Positions 1 to 6,361 of a stretch of 6,598 nucleotides of DNA are shown piece by piece. Both the position numbers and the translations under genes were made by a program. This stretch comes from JBGOUV01 sp041477815 (GTDB lineage Bacteria > Acidobacteriota > Terriglobia > Bryobacterales > JACQDG01). The notes beneath the pieces were generated by a model. That model searched no databases, was not told the DNA's origin, and worked only from the letters and a program-made list of their open reading frames with translations. Positions within the stretch are counted from its first letter, which is position 1. Each line of letters begins with the position of its first letter. The stretch is taken from the NCBI GenBank assembly GCA_041477815.1, contig JBGOUV010000384.1:1-6598 (forward strand), read 5' to 3'.

Positions 1-58
1 AAAAAAGGGGACATTTCTACTGAGGCGAAACAGGGGACATTTCTATCGAGGTTTGACA
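1..58. mobile_element. Probable terminal repeats of an IS21-like insertion sequence (end only)
   Basis: Two tandem units of 26 bp lie at 7-32 and 33-58, with 20 of 26 positions identical. Each begins with the same 13-base block GGGGACATTTCTA (7-19 and 33-45), then shares GAGG and a final ACA. An A-run precedes them at 1-6. Read from the other strand the array starts with TGTCAA, so its outer edge at 58 ends in CA, as expected for elements with TG...CA termini. Multiple short repeats just inside the ends are characteristic of the IS21 family, and that is the basis of the call. No transposase gene is inside the window; the element body would lie to the left. The exact boundary (58) and the family are inferences. 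The array could instead be a solo remnant or an unrelated intergenic repeat. Confidence 0.55.
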
Positions 59-75
59 TCGGTCGGCGCCGGTAA

Positions 76-104
76 TTGACAGGACCGCTTACTCGCCGTA
101 TGCT
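76..104 (+). promoter_or_regulatory. Sigma70-type promoter of the receptor gene
   Basis: A perfect -35 hexamer TTGACA (76-81) is followed after exactly 17 bp by TATGCT (99-104), which matches four of six positions of the -10 consensus. Transcription should start near 111, leaving a leader of about 17 nt before the ATG at 128. An 8-bp palindrome CGGCGCCG (64-71) sits directly upstream of the -35 box and might be a small operator, though at this GC content it may be chance. The promoter lies 17 bp downstream of the presumed IS end and appears undamaged by it. Confidence 0.7.
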
Positions 105-127
105 GGAATAGCAAGCTCGGGGGGCAT

Positions 128-3100
128 ATGAGGATTACATTTGCGGTAGCTGTTTTCGTAGCGGCATTTCTGCTTTCCTCGGTGGCGCCGGCGCAGGTGG
201 CCACTGGTTCCATGTCGGGCACTGTCCTCGATCCCAACGGGGCCGTGGTCCCGGGAGCGCGAGTGGTGGCCACGCACGTCGCCAGCGGAATCAAGTCCGA
301 AACGGAAACCTCGGATGCTGGGCTCTACGTCTTTCCGCGGCTGCCGGTCGGCCTCCACGAGGTCTCGGTCGAGAGGGCCGGGTTCAAAAAGTTGACCCGC
401 GGCGGCGTTGAGATCCGCATTGCCAGCCGCCAGGAGTTGGATCTGAGGCTCGAGATCGGCGACATACAGCAGATCGTCGAGGTGACTGGAGAGGTGCCGC
501 TGCTGGAGACCACTTCCAGCCAGCGCGGCCAGAGTCTCTCCACGCAGTTCATGAACACCCTGCCTTTCTTCTCAGGCGGCCTCCGCAACGCCCGGAGCTT
601 CATCAACTCCATGCCCGGCGTGAATCCGTCGGCCGAGTTATCGGTTTCCGGCTCCGGCGGCCGGGCGCAGGAGCTCCTGGTGGATGGCGCCTCCAATACC
701 AATCCGGAATCCGGTGGCATCTCCTTCAACTTCCCGGCGGCGGAGATGTTCGGGGAGTTTCGTCTGCTCACCTCCACCTTCGACGCCGAGTATGGCCGCT
801 TCGGCGGCGGCGTCGAGATCTATGTGACCAAGTCCGGCACCAACGACTTTCACGGCAGCCTTTTCCTCAATATGCGGCGGGATATCTGGAACGCCAATGC
901 CTGGGCCTTTAACGCGGCGGGGCGCGTCAAGCCGAAAGACCGCTTTAACGAGTACGGCGCCGGCGGGGGCGGCCCGATCCTGATTCCCAAAGTGTACGAC
1001 GGCCGGAACAAGTCGTTTTTCTTCCTCACCTACTCCAAGGACAAACGGCCCGTCAGCACCAGCGCGGCGCTAAGCACCGTGCCTACGGCGCTCATGAAAC
1101 AGGGCGATTTCAGCCAGGTGCCGGCCGCCCAGGTCATCTACGACCCGTTGACCACCTCCGGCAGCACGCGCACGGCTTTTCCGAACAACCTGATTCCACG
1201 CAGCCGTTTTAGCAAAATCGCCGCCAACCTGCTGGGGTCGATCCCCGATCCCACCCGGTCCGCCCTGGTCGGCAACTACGACAATGTGAACAGCCTGCTC
1301 TACGACCGCTACATCTGGAGCCTCAAGCTGGACCACGCTTTCAGCACCAACAATCGCCTGGCCTTCACCGTGACCAAGGAGAGCGAGCTGAGCGACTCCC
1401 TTACCTCTTTCCCCGGCCCGCTGGGGCAAGGTCTGCAGAACTATCAGCGGCCGGACAACTGGCGATTCAACCACGACCTGGTGATCCGGCCCAACCTCCT
1501 CCTGCACACCACGTATGGCTACTCGCGGTATCGGCAGGTCTGGTTCAACCCGTACCAAAAGGGCGGCGCCTCCAAATTCGGCTTCCCCGGCATTACCGGC
1601 GATTCCGATGGGACCCCGCGGGTCATTTTCAACGGGGCCGACGGACTCACCGCCTGGGGCGTCCAGGACGGCAAAGTGAACAACGGCAGCCAGTTCAATG
1701 TTACCTATCACTTCAACCAGGGGCTGACCTGGATCCGGGGCAAACACGAGTTCAAGATGGGTGGGGACATCCGGCGTCTGCAGACCACGGCGAATCCCAT
1801 CGACCTGGCGGGAACCAACGGCCAGTACTTCTTTGCCCGCGCGCAGACGGCTCTGCCGACCAATCTCTCCGGTACCGGGCACGCGTTCGCCAGCCTGCTG
1901 CTCGGCCAGCCCGACAGCGCCAATCGCGTCGCGCTGCCGGTGCTGCTCGGCAATATCCGCTACGGCTATCATGCCGGGTATTTCCAGGACAACTGGAAAG
2001 TCACCCCCCGTCTGACCTTCAACCTCGGGATGCGCTACGACGTTGCCATCGGCTGGCACGAAAAGAACGGGGACTATTCCTCGCTCGATCGCCGGCTGCC
2101 TAACGCGGCCGCCGGAAACCTGCCGGGGGCGCTGGTTTTCTTCGGAAAGGGCGCCGGACGAACGGGCTCGAAGCGCCCCTACGATACCGACTTCTCGAAC
2201 CTCGGGCCGCGCCTCGGCTTCAGCTATCGGCTGACCAGCAAGACCGTCCTGCGGGGCGGATACGGGATCTACTACCAGACCCTCGGCAACGGCGGTTGCG
2301 GCTGCCGCCTCGGCTTCTCCAATCCCATTACCCGCAATTCGGACGGCGTGAACGGGGCCCTGAACTGGGACGACGGCATCGCCGCGCCTCCGGGCTTCCA
2401 ACCGCCTCCGCTGATCGACCCCACCGCCGGCAACAACAATCCCGTGGATCTATTCTCGGATAATTTCGGCAAGGCGCCGCGCATCCAAAGCTGGAGCTTC
2501 AATGTCCAGCACGAAGTGAGCAAGTTTGTGTTTGATATCGCCTACGTCGGGAACCGGGGCCGCGGCCTCAACTCCACGCTGCTGATCAACCAGCTTCCCG
2601 TCAGCCGCCTGGCCCTGGGATCGCTGTTGCAGCAACGCATCGACAGCCCCGCGGTGATCGCGGCGGGCTTCACCAAGCCCTACCCGAGCTTCGCCAATTC
2701 CAACACCCTGGCCCAGGCGCTGCGCCCCTACCCCCAATACCTGGACGTCTCGGAGCGCAACTCCGGCGCCGGACGCATCTGGTATGACTCCCTGCAGGTG
2801 AAAGTGGAGCGGCGATTCGGCGACTGGCAGATGATGACCGCCTACACCTGGTCGAAGTCGCTCGGCGTGGCCCACTACCGCCAGATCTTCTCGCAGAACT
2901 TCCCCACCTCCGGTTTCAATGTCGCTGCCCAGGATAACTACAACTATGACGAGATGAAGAGCTTTCTGCCCTTCCATCTGGCGCATGTCCTTAACGTGCT
3001 CAATACCTACAGCCTGCCCTTCGGGCGCGGCAAGAAACTCCTGAAGTCGGACAACTTCATGGCCAACCTGCTGGTGAGCAACTGGACCATTAGCGCGCTC

Positions 3101-3568
3101 CAGCAGTACCGCTCGGGCGGGCTGGTCCTGGTGCAGGCCCCGGCCAACACCATCGGGACCGGCGTCCTGTTCACCCAGTTCAAGAAGGCCAATCTAGGTA
3201 GCGGCCCCATCCAGACCGGCATCGACCGGACCACGCTCGATCCGAACAATCCGGCCACGCGCTGGTTCAACGCGGCGGCCTTCGCCACTCCCGGACAGTT
3301 CGAGCTGGGCAACGCCTCGCAATACTTCAACGATTTCCGCCAGCCGCCGGTGTTTACCGAGAACCTGTCTATTCAGAAGCGCCTGAAGTTCCCGATTCAC
3401 AGGGACCGGACCATCGACCTGATCTACCGCGCCGACGCCTTCAACCTGTTCAACCGGACGAATTTTGGCGGCGTCGTAGGCACCATCGGCAACGCGAATT
3501 TCGGACGTCCGACGGGACCGCAGGTAGGGGCGCGCATCATCACCATGGGCGTCCGCCTGGACTTCTGA
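128..3568 (+). CDS. Oar-like TonB-dependent outer membrane receptor with carboxypeptidase-regulatory-like domain
   Basis: This encodes a complete 1146-residue outer membrane protein. Residues 1-22 form a Sec signal peptide (MRIT, hydrophobic core, APA then Q23). Residues about 27-105 are a carboxypeptidase-regulatory-like (Ig-like) domain, with PNGAVVPGARV and the typical DAGLYVFPRLPVG turn. A plug region follows (about 115-240), with IVEVTGEVPLLET and LLVDG at 183-187. The rest is a large beta-barrel with many aromatic strands, ending in GVRLDF; the terminal Phe is the usual outer membrane assembly signal. Proteins of this architecture and length are abundant in acidobacteria and are thought to import large ligands such as oligosaccharides; the substrate here cannot be read. 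No classical TonB box is obvious. The only two cysteines form a CGC motif (C724, C726). The start is supported by the signal peptide and promoter. The Shine-Dalgarno is weak, only a G-run at 119-124 placed close to the ATG. The next gene is convergent, so this unit is probably monocistronic. Confidence 0.93.
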   Translation: MRITFAVAVFVAAFLLSSVAPAQVATGSMSGTVLDPNGAVVPGARVVATHVASGIKSETETSDAGLYVFPRLPVGLHEVSVERAGFKKLTRGGVEIRIASRQELDLRLEIGDIQQIVEVTGEVPLLETTSSQRGQSLSTQFMNTLPFFSGGLRNARSFINSMPGVNPSAELSVSGSGGRAQELLVDGASNTNPESGGISFNFPAAEMFGEFRLLTSTFDAEYGRFGGGVEIYVTKSGTNDFHGSLFLNMRRDIWNANAWAFNAAGRVKPKDRFNEYGAGGGGPILIPKVYDGRNKSFFFLTYSKDKRPVSTSAALSTVPTALMKQGDFSQVPAAQVIYDPLTTSGSTRTAFPNNLIPRSRFSKIAANLLGSIPDPTRSALVGNYDNVNSLLYDRYIWSLKLDHAFSTNNRLAFTVTKESELSDSLTSFPGPLGQGLQNYQRPDNWRFNHDLVIRPNLLLHTTYGYSRYRQVWFNPYQKGGASKFGFPGITGDSDGTPRVIFNGADGLTAWGVQDGKVNNGSQFNVTYHFNQGLTWIRGKHEFKMGGDIRRLQTTANPIDLAGTNGQYFFARAQTALPTNLSGTGHAFASLLLGQPDSANRVALPVLLGNIRYGYHAGYFQDNWKVTPRLTFNLGMRYDVAIGWHEKNGDYSSLDRRLPNAAAGNLPGALVFFGKGAGRTGSKRPYDTDFSNLGPRLGFSYRLTSKTVLRGGYGIYYQTLGNGGCGCRLGFSNPITRNSDGVNGALNWDDGIAAPPGFQPPPLIDPTAGNNNPVDLFSDNFGKAPRIQSWSFNVQHEVSKFVFDIAYVGNRGRGLNSTLLINQLPVSRLALGSLLQQRIDSPAVIAAGFTKPYPSFANSNTLAQALRPYPQYLDVSERNSGAGRIWYDSLQVKVERRFGDWQMMTAYTWSKSLGVAHYRQIFSQNFPTSGFNVAAQDNYNYDEMKSFLPFHLAHVLNVLNTYSLPFGRGKKLLKSDNFMANLLVSNWTISALQQYRSGGLVLVQAPANTIGTGVLFTQFKKANLGSGPIQTGIDRTTLDPNNPATRWFNAAAFATPGQFELGNASQYFNDFRQPPVFTENLSIQKRLKFPIHRDRTIDLIYRADAFNLFNRTNFGGVVGTIGNANFGRPTGPQVGARIITMGVRLDF

Positions 3569-3597
3569 ACCGCGGCCGTGAGGGAGCGGATGCTTCG

Positions 3598-4098
3598 TTA
3601 ATCCGCACTGCCGTCGTCGAACAAGTCAGACAGCGGGAGATCGATACCGAACTCCGCCGAGCGAAGAACGCCGTCTTTGGCTTCGTGGCTGCTGTTTGAG
3701 GCGTGGATAAAGCCGCGGCGGGACTGGGGGTCGACCACCCAGACGGCAGCGACCCCGAACGAGAGGTAGTCATCGATCTTTTCCTGCAAGTCGGCGGCGC
3801 GGTCGTCGGGCGAGAGGACCTCGATGGCCAGCAGGGGCGGGGCGCTGATGACCTTGCCCTGGGGCTTCCGCCCCGGTACGACGGCCACATCGGGTACGCG
3901 AAAACGCGTCGGACTGACCTGCACCCGGACCGCAACAGCGACCCATACATGCCGGTAGCTGGTACGCAAAGAGACGGCAATGGCAGACTGCAAATCGCCG
4001 TGATCGACGTCTCCCACGTTTCTCTCCACCACCCTGCCGTCCAGGTACTCGCGGTCGCCGTCCGGGAAGCTGGTGCTCAGATACTCCGTGGTTTCCAT
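3598..4098 (-). CDS. Uma2 family protein (PD-(D/E)XK nuclease fold)
   Basis: The 166-residue protein matches the Uma2 family (formerly DUF820) along its whole length. It opens with EYL...DGDREYLDGRVVE, has H33, then the PD-(D/E)XK core: VPDVAVV (D70), AIEVLSPDD (E93) and EKIDDY (K107). These are followed by the family's FGVAAVWVVDP segment (114-124). All predicted metal-binding and catalytic positions are present, so it is probably intact. Function is poorly known; an endonuclease role is inferred from the fold, and the family is greatly expanded in cyanobacteria, acidobacteria and other phyla. I chose the ATG at 4098 because METTEYL matches the usual family start. The frame stays open upstream to 4227, but that extension would overlap the divergent gene. 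The gene ends 29 bp from the convergent receptor gene. No Shine-Dalgarno is visible; the transcript may be leaderless. Confidence 0.88.
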   Translation of the reverse strand: METTEYLSTSFPDGDREYLDGRVVERNVGDVDHGDLQSAIAVSLRTSYRHVWVAVAVRVQVSPTRFRVPDVAVVPGRKPQGKVISAPPLLAIEVLSPDDRAADLQEKIDDYLSFGVAAVWVVDPQSRRGFIHASNSSHEAKDGVLRSAEFGIDLPLSDLFDDGSAD

Positions 4099-4141
4099 AG
4101 CTACATCGTACCGAAAGAGGAACCGGGGTAAACTGAGGGCC
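4099..4141. promoter_or_regulatory. Divergent 43-bp intergenic region with a candidate minus-strand promoter
   Basis: This gap separates the starts of the Uma2 gene (leftward) and the oxidoreductase gene (rightward). On the minus strand a -35-like TTTACC (complement of 4127-4132) is followed after 16 bp by TACGAT (complement of 4105-4110). Each matches four of six consensus positions. Transcription would start at about 4098, on or next to the Uma2 ATG, which fits the absence of a Shine-Dalgarno there. For the rightward gene only a TAAACT hexamer (4129-4134) and a GAGGG ribosome-binding sequence (4135-4139) are seen, with no convincing -35. The rightward promoter may therefore lie inside the Uma2 gene. 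Confidence 0.3.
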
Positions 4142-5269
4142 ATGACGAGGCGAAGAGAATTCCTGCTGGCCGGCGCGGCGGCAAGTGTGTCCGCGCAGAC
4201 GCCGAAGAGAATCCGTATCGGAATCATCGGAACCGGTCACCGTGCCTGGGCGCACATCAATGTCATACGGGCGGGCGGCGTCGAGATGGACATAGTGGCC
4301 CTGGCCGACCCGACGCCGGAGTTCCTGGACCGGGCCGCCTCGCTCGCCGGCTCGACGGTAAGAACCTACTCCGACTACCGTAAGATGCTGGCCGAGGTGA
4401 AGGATCTGGACGCCGTGCTGGTGGTCACGCCGAACTTCCTGCACGCCGAAGCCGCCATCGCGGCGCTCGATCGCGGACTCCACGTGCTGTGCGAGAAACC
4501 CATGGCTACTGCGGTCGCCGACGCCGATCGCATGATCGCGGCCGCCCGCCGCAACCGCAAGATCCTTCAGATCGGCCAGCAGATGCGGCACACGCCGCTC
4601 TACGAAAGGATGGCCGCGCTGGTGCAGGACGGAGCCATCGGCGCCGTGCGGTTCTGCTCCGGCAATCTGTTACGCGGCGACTGGAACCCGCAGAGCTGGC
4701 GGTACCAGGGAAAGGTCTGGCGGCTGCTCACCTCCGCAACCGGGAGCAGTCTTCTGGAAGACGGCATCCACGAGCTGGACGTGATCCATTGGCTGGTAGG
4801 AGCGCGGGTGGCCCGGGTCTACGCCGCCGGCGGCAACAGCGTTCTGAAGGAACGGGAGACCATCGATCACGCCGCCATCACGATCGAGTATGAGAACGGG
4901 GTAAAGGTGGACTTCGGCTTCTGCCTGTTCGCTCCGAACGCGGGACCCACCGGCCGGGAGATCCTCGTGATCGGCAGCGAAGGCACGATGCAACCGGCGG
5001 CCGGCAGGATCGCGCTGCGCCGGCGCACGGGCGGCGAACCCACGATGATCGATCCCAGGGATTCGACCCCGGCGGCGGTAGGAGCGCGGCCGGCGGGCAA
5101 GGACGAGGACAGCGGCAGCTACCGCCAGCTTCTCGCGTTTGTGGACAGCATCCGCACGGGCCGGCCGCCGTTCTGCGACGGGGAGGTCGGCAGGGAGGCG
5201 ATCCGGATCTCGCTGCTGGCGGAGAAGTCGGTGCGGGAGCGGCGGGTAGTGGGGTGGGGGGAGTTGTAG
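4142..5269 (+). CDS. Tat-exported Gfo/Idh/MocA family oxidoreductase
   Basis: The protein has 375 residues, normal for this family of NAD(P)-dependent sugar, inositol or glucose-fructose type oxidoreductases. Residues 2-18 resemble a short Tat signal (RRREFLLAG, then an Ala-rich stretch and SVSA before Q19), suggesting export in folded form to the periplasm with its cofactor. The Rossmann fold starts at 24 with RIGIIGTGHRAWAH (glycines 27, 30, 32) and ALADP (D56). The EKP motif (E118-K119-P120) carries the conserved lysine. DGIHELDVIHW (207-217) matches the DxGxHxxD active-site region of the C-terminal domain. The ATG at 4142 is preferred because it places the twin arginines correctly and follows GAGGG at 4135-4139, although that spacing is short. 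An in-frame ATG at 4073 would run into the divergent gene. The substrate cannot be assigned. The gene stands alone: its left neighbour is divergent and its right neighbour is 126 bp away. Confidence 0.92.
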   Translation: MTRRREFLLAGAAASVSAQTPKRIRIGIIGTGHRAWAHINVIRAGGVEMDIVALADPTPEFLDRAASLAGSTVRTYSDYRKMLAEVKDLDAVLVVTPNFLHAEAAIAALDRGLHVLCEKPMATAVADADRMIAAARRNRKILQIGQQMRHTPLYERMAALVQDGAIGAVRFCSGNLLRGDWNPQSWRYQGKVWRLLTSATGSSLLEDGIHELDVIHWLVGARVARVYAAGGNSVLKERETIDHAAITIEYENGVKVDFGFCLFAPNAGPTGREILVIGSEGTMQPAAGRIALRRRTGGEPTMIDPRDSTPAAVGARPAGKDEDSGSYRQLLAFVDSIRTGRPPFCDGEVGREAIRISLLAEKSVRERRVVGWGEL

Positions 5270-5282
5270 GGACGCCGGTTTT

Positions 5283-5298
5283 GGGTAGTGGGTCAGTT
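5283..5298 (+). repeat. Left copy of a 16-bp imperfect inverted repeat flanking the DHFR-like gene
   Basis: GGGTAGTGGGTCAGTT at this site matches the reverse complement of 6062-6077 (GGGTGCTGGGTCAGTT) in 14 of 16 positions, including ten consecutive bases. The two copies face each other about 780 bp apart and enclose the DHFR-like gene. Similarity does not clearly continue on either side. They may be remnant ends of a small mobile cassette or a shared regulator site; a chance match is less likely but possible. Confidence 0.45.
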
Positions 5299-5361
5299 TC
5301 CGGTTGGGGCGTTTTCCGTCCAGGTGGATTCCGGTAAAGCCGTTACTAAACGCTACGCGAC

Positions 5362-5389
5362 TTCGCAGGACCTTGCCCTGTGCTAGGTT
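5362..5389 (+). promoter_or_regulatory. Candidate promoter of the DHFR-like gene
   Basis: TTCGCA (5362-5367, four of six to the -35 consensus) precedes TAGGTT (5384-5389) by 16 bp. The -10 box is preceded by TGC, giving an extended -10 arrangement. Initiation would fall around 5395-5397, on the ATG at 5396, so the message would be leaderless or nearly so. The match is modest. The rest of the 126-bp gap (5270-5395) contains three CCGGT words and the inverted repeat copy, but no recognisable terminator for the upstream gene. Confidence 0.3.
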
Positions 5390-5395
5390 GATGTA

Positions 5396-6004
5396 ATGGC
5401 GTTTAGACGGTTGGTCTATTACGTTGCGTGTACACTTGACGGATTCATCGCGCGCGAAGATGGTTCCTTTGATTGCTTCCTCTTTCAAGGCGAACACTTC
5501 GCGGATTTGATTGGGAGGTTCCCGGAAACCTTCCCGGCGCACTTGCGCCCCGCCCTCGGAGTGACCCAGGGTGCGCAGCGTTTTGACACTGTACTGATGG
5601 GCCGGAAGACCTACGAGGTTGGCCTGCGCGAGGGAATAACCAGCCCATATTCACCACTGAGGCAGTACGTCGTCTCGGGCACGATGCTGGAGAGTCCGGA
5701 CCCCTCGGTTGAACTCCACAAAGGCCAGCCTCTGGACTTGGTTCATCGGTTGAAAGCAGAGACAGGCAAGGACATCTGGTTATGCGGCGGATCCAAACTG
5801 GCTGCGGCTGTGTTCCCTGAAATCGATGAGTTGATTCTCAAGATCAACCCTGTAGTGATTGGCGCCGGTATCCCGCTCTTTGATGGCTTTGCGGGAACAC
5901 TCGCGGCAACGCTAGTCGAGCACAACGCCTACTCCAACGGATTCATCTTTGCGCGCTACGCGCTGCGTTCTCTGAGCAGTGCTCACGCGATAGATCCACA
6001 CTGA
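5396..6004 (+). CDS. Dihydrofolate reductase family protein (RibD C-terminal domain type)
   Basis: The 202-residue protein belongs to the RibD_C/DHFR-like fold family, NADPH-binding single-domain reductases related to YyaP. Family landmarks occur in order: LVYYVACTLDGFIAREDGSF (6-25), RFDTVLMGRKTYE (62-74), YVVSGTM (91-97), IWLCGGSKLAAAVF (127-140), and IDELILKINPVVIGAGIPLF (143-162). Length and motifs are complete. Its reaction is unknown: it is not a housekeeping FolA, and nothing nearby points to riboflavin or folate synthesis. The ATG is preceded by a weak AGG (5386-5388), and an ATG-TAA minimal frame overlaps it at 5391-5396. Codon use is less GC-biased than the neighbours: by hand count 31 of the first 50 third positions are G/C, against 37 of 50 in the oxidoreductase start and 42 of 50 in the middle of the receptor. 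With the flanking inverted repeat, this suggests later acquisition. Confidence 0.9.
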   Translation: MAFRRLVYYVACTLDGFIAREDGSFDCFLFQGEHFADLIGRFPETFPAHLRPALGVTQGAQRFDTVLMGRKTYEVGLREGITSPYSPLRQYVVSGTMLESPDPSVELHKGQPLDLVHRLKAETGKDIWLCGGSKLAAAVFPEIDELILKINPVVIGAGIPLFDGFAGTLAATLVEHNAYSNGFIFARYALRSLSSAHAIDPH

Positions 6005-6026
6005 CGCCGCAGCGTTTACAAATCCA

Positions 6027-6065
6027 AGTTGACGGTTTGTCGGCTTCTCGGACAATTGGTCAACT
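6027..6065. promoter_or_regulatory. Interrupted dyad between the reductase gene and the next promoter
   Basis: AGTTGAC (6027-6033) pairs perfectly with GTCAACT (6059-6065). Inside it TTGTC (6037-6041) pairs with GACAA (6051-6055), separated from the outer arms by three unpaired bases on each side and closing a 9-base loop. As RNA it would form a 39-nt stem-loop 22 bases after the reductase stop. There is no immediate U-tract (a T5 run comes only at 6080-6084), so it is not a standard terminator. Its right arm overlaps the -35 box at 6064-6069, so a DNA operator controlling the small downstream gene is an alternative reading. Confidence 0.4.
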
Positions 6066-6077
6066 GACCCAGCACCC
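6062..6077 (-). repeat. Right copy of the 16-bp imperfect inverted repeat
   Basis: The reverse complement of this segment matches 5283-5298 at 14 of 16 bases, with TGGGTCAGTT shared without a gap. It overlaps the -35 box of the next promoter and the right arm of the dyad. The site may therefore have a regulatory meaning instead of, or in addition to, marking a cassette end. Confidence 0.45.
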
Positions 6078-6092
6078 GGTTTTTGCGATAAT
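6064..6092 (+). promoter_or_regulatory. Sigma70-type promoter of the small-gene pair
   Basis: CTGACC (6064-6069, four of six) and GATAAT (6087-6092, five of six) are separated by 17 bp. Initiation is expected near 6099, giving a leader of about 11 nt that begins at the Shine-Dalgarno AGGAAGG (6099-6105), which stands 4 bases before the ATG at 6110. Confidence 0.6.
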
Positions 6093-6109
6093 GGCTTCAG
6101 GAAGGCATC

Positions 6110-6361
6110 ATGCCGGCCAAAGCAAGCCCGACCAACGGAAAGGTCATCACCATCACGCGTGAGCAGGCGCGGAAGATGTTTGATCGTCAGGCTCGCCGTG
6201 AATTCAAGATGACCGGCGACGAGTTCATTCGAAGGTGGGAGGCCGGGGAGTTCGGGGATCCGGACGATCCCTATCGACGCGAGCTGTGGGATCTGGTGTG
6301 GCAGATTCCATACGCCAGGAAGAGAGTGCCACCCTCCCGTGCCCGCCAGGACCGCGCGTGA
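6110..6361 (+). CDS. Small conserved hypothetical protein, antitoxin-like in size and setting
   Basis: This encodes 83 charged residues with no membrane segment or signal peptide, so it is probably cytoplasmic. The central part ITREQARKMFDRQARREF (residues 14-31), then MTGDEFIRRWEAGEFGDPDD (34-53), resembles a small-protein pattern I recall from hypothetical proteins in several phyla. It has an ARxxFDRxARRxxxM helix followed by DEFxRRWEAGEF, and I cannot name a family for it with confidence. A strong AGGAAGG ribosome site and a good promoter make the start secure. The last 23 bases overlap the start of a second open frame, so the two are probably co-transcribed and translationally coupled. 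An antitoxin or partner role is inferred from size and arrangement only. Confidence 0.75.
   Translation: MPAKASPTNGKVITITREQARKMFDRQARREFKMTGDEFIRRWEAGEFGDPDDPYRRELWDLVWQIPYARKRVPPSRARQDRA

Noticed and set aside
1070..2401. Long open frame (443 codons) on the minus strand inside the receptor gene
   Set aside because: It is antisense to a clear receptor sequence, has a low-complexity Gly/Val/Ala/Glu-rich composition typical of shadow frames in GC-rich DNA, and has no recognisable motif.
3586..3606. Hairpin GCGGAT/ATCCGC with a 9-base loop between the convergent genes
   Set aside because: The stem is only 6 bp, no T-run follows on either strand, and it overlaps the Uma2 stop codon. It may aid termination but is too weak to annotate.
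4073..4141. Upstream ATG at 4073 for the oxidoreductase, adding 23 residues
   Set aside because: It would overlap the divergent Uma2 start and bury the twin-arginine signal, which begins naturally at the ATG at 4142.
4099..4227. N-terminal extension of the Uma2 gene to an ATG at 4227
   Set aside because: The extension does not resemble the family, lies within the oxidoreductase coding sequence, and METTEYL at 4098 is a typical Uma2 start.
3770..4591. Minus-strand frame of 273 codons across the Uma2/oxidoreductase junction
   Set aside because: It overlaps two well-supported genes in other frames and shows an Arg/Gly-rich shadow composition with no family match.
5391..5396. ATG-TAA start-stop element just before the DHFR-like gene
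   Set aside because: A six-base coincidence is expected by chance, and there is no separate ribosome site for it.
4670..5542. Minus-strand frame of 290 codons antisense to the oxidoreductase and the reductase start
   Set aside because: It runs through two real genes and the gap between them, with a Pro/Arg-rich product and no motifs.
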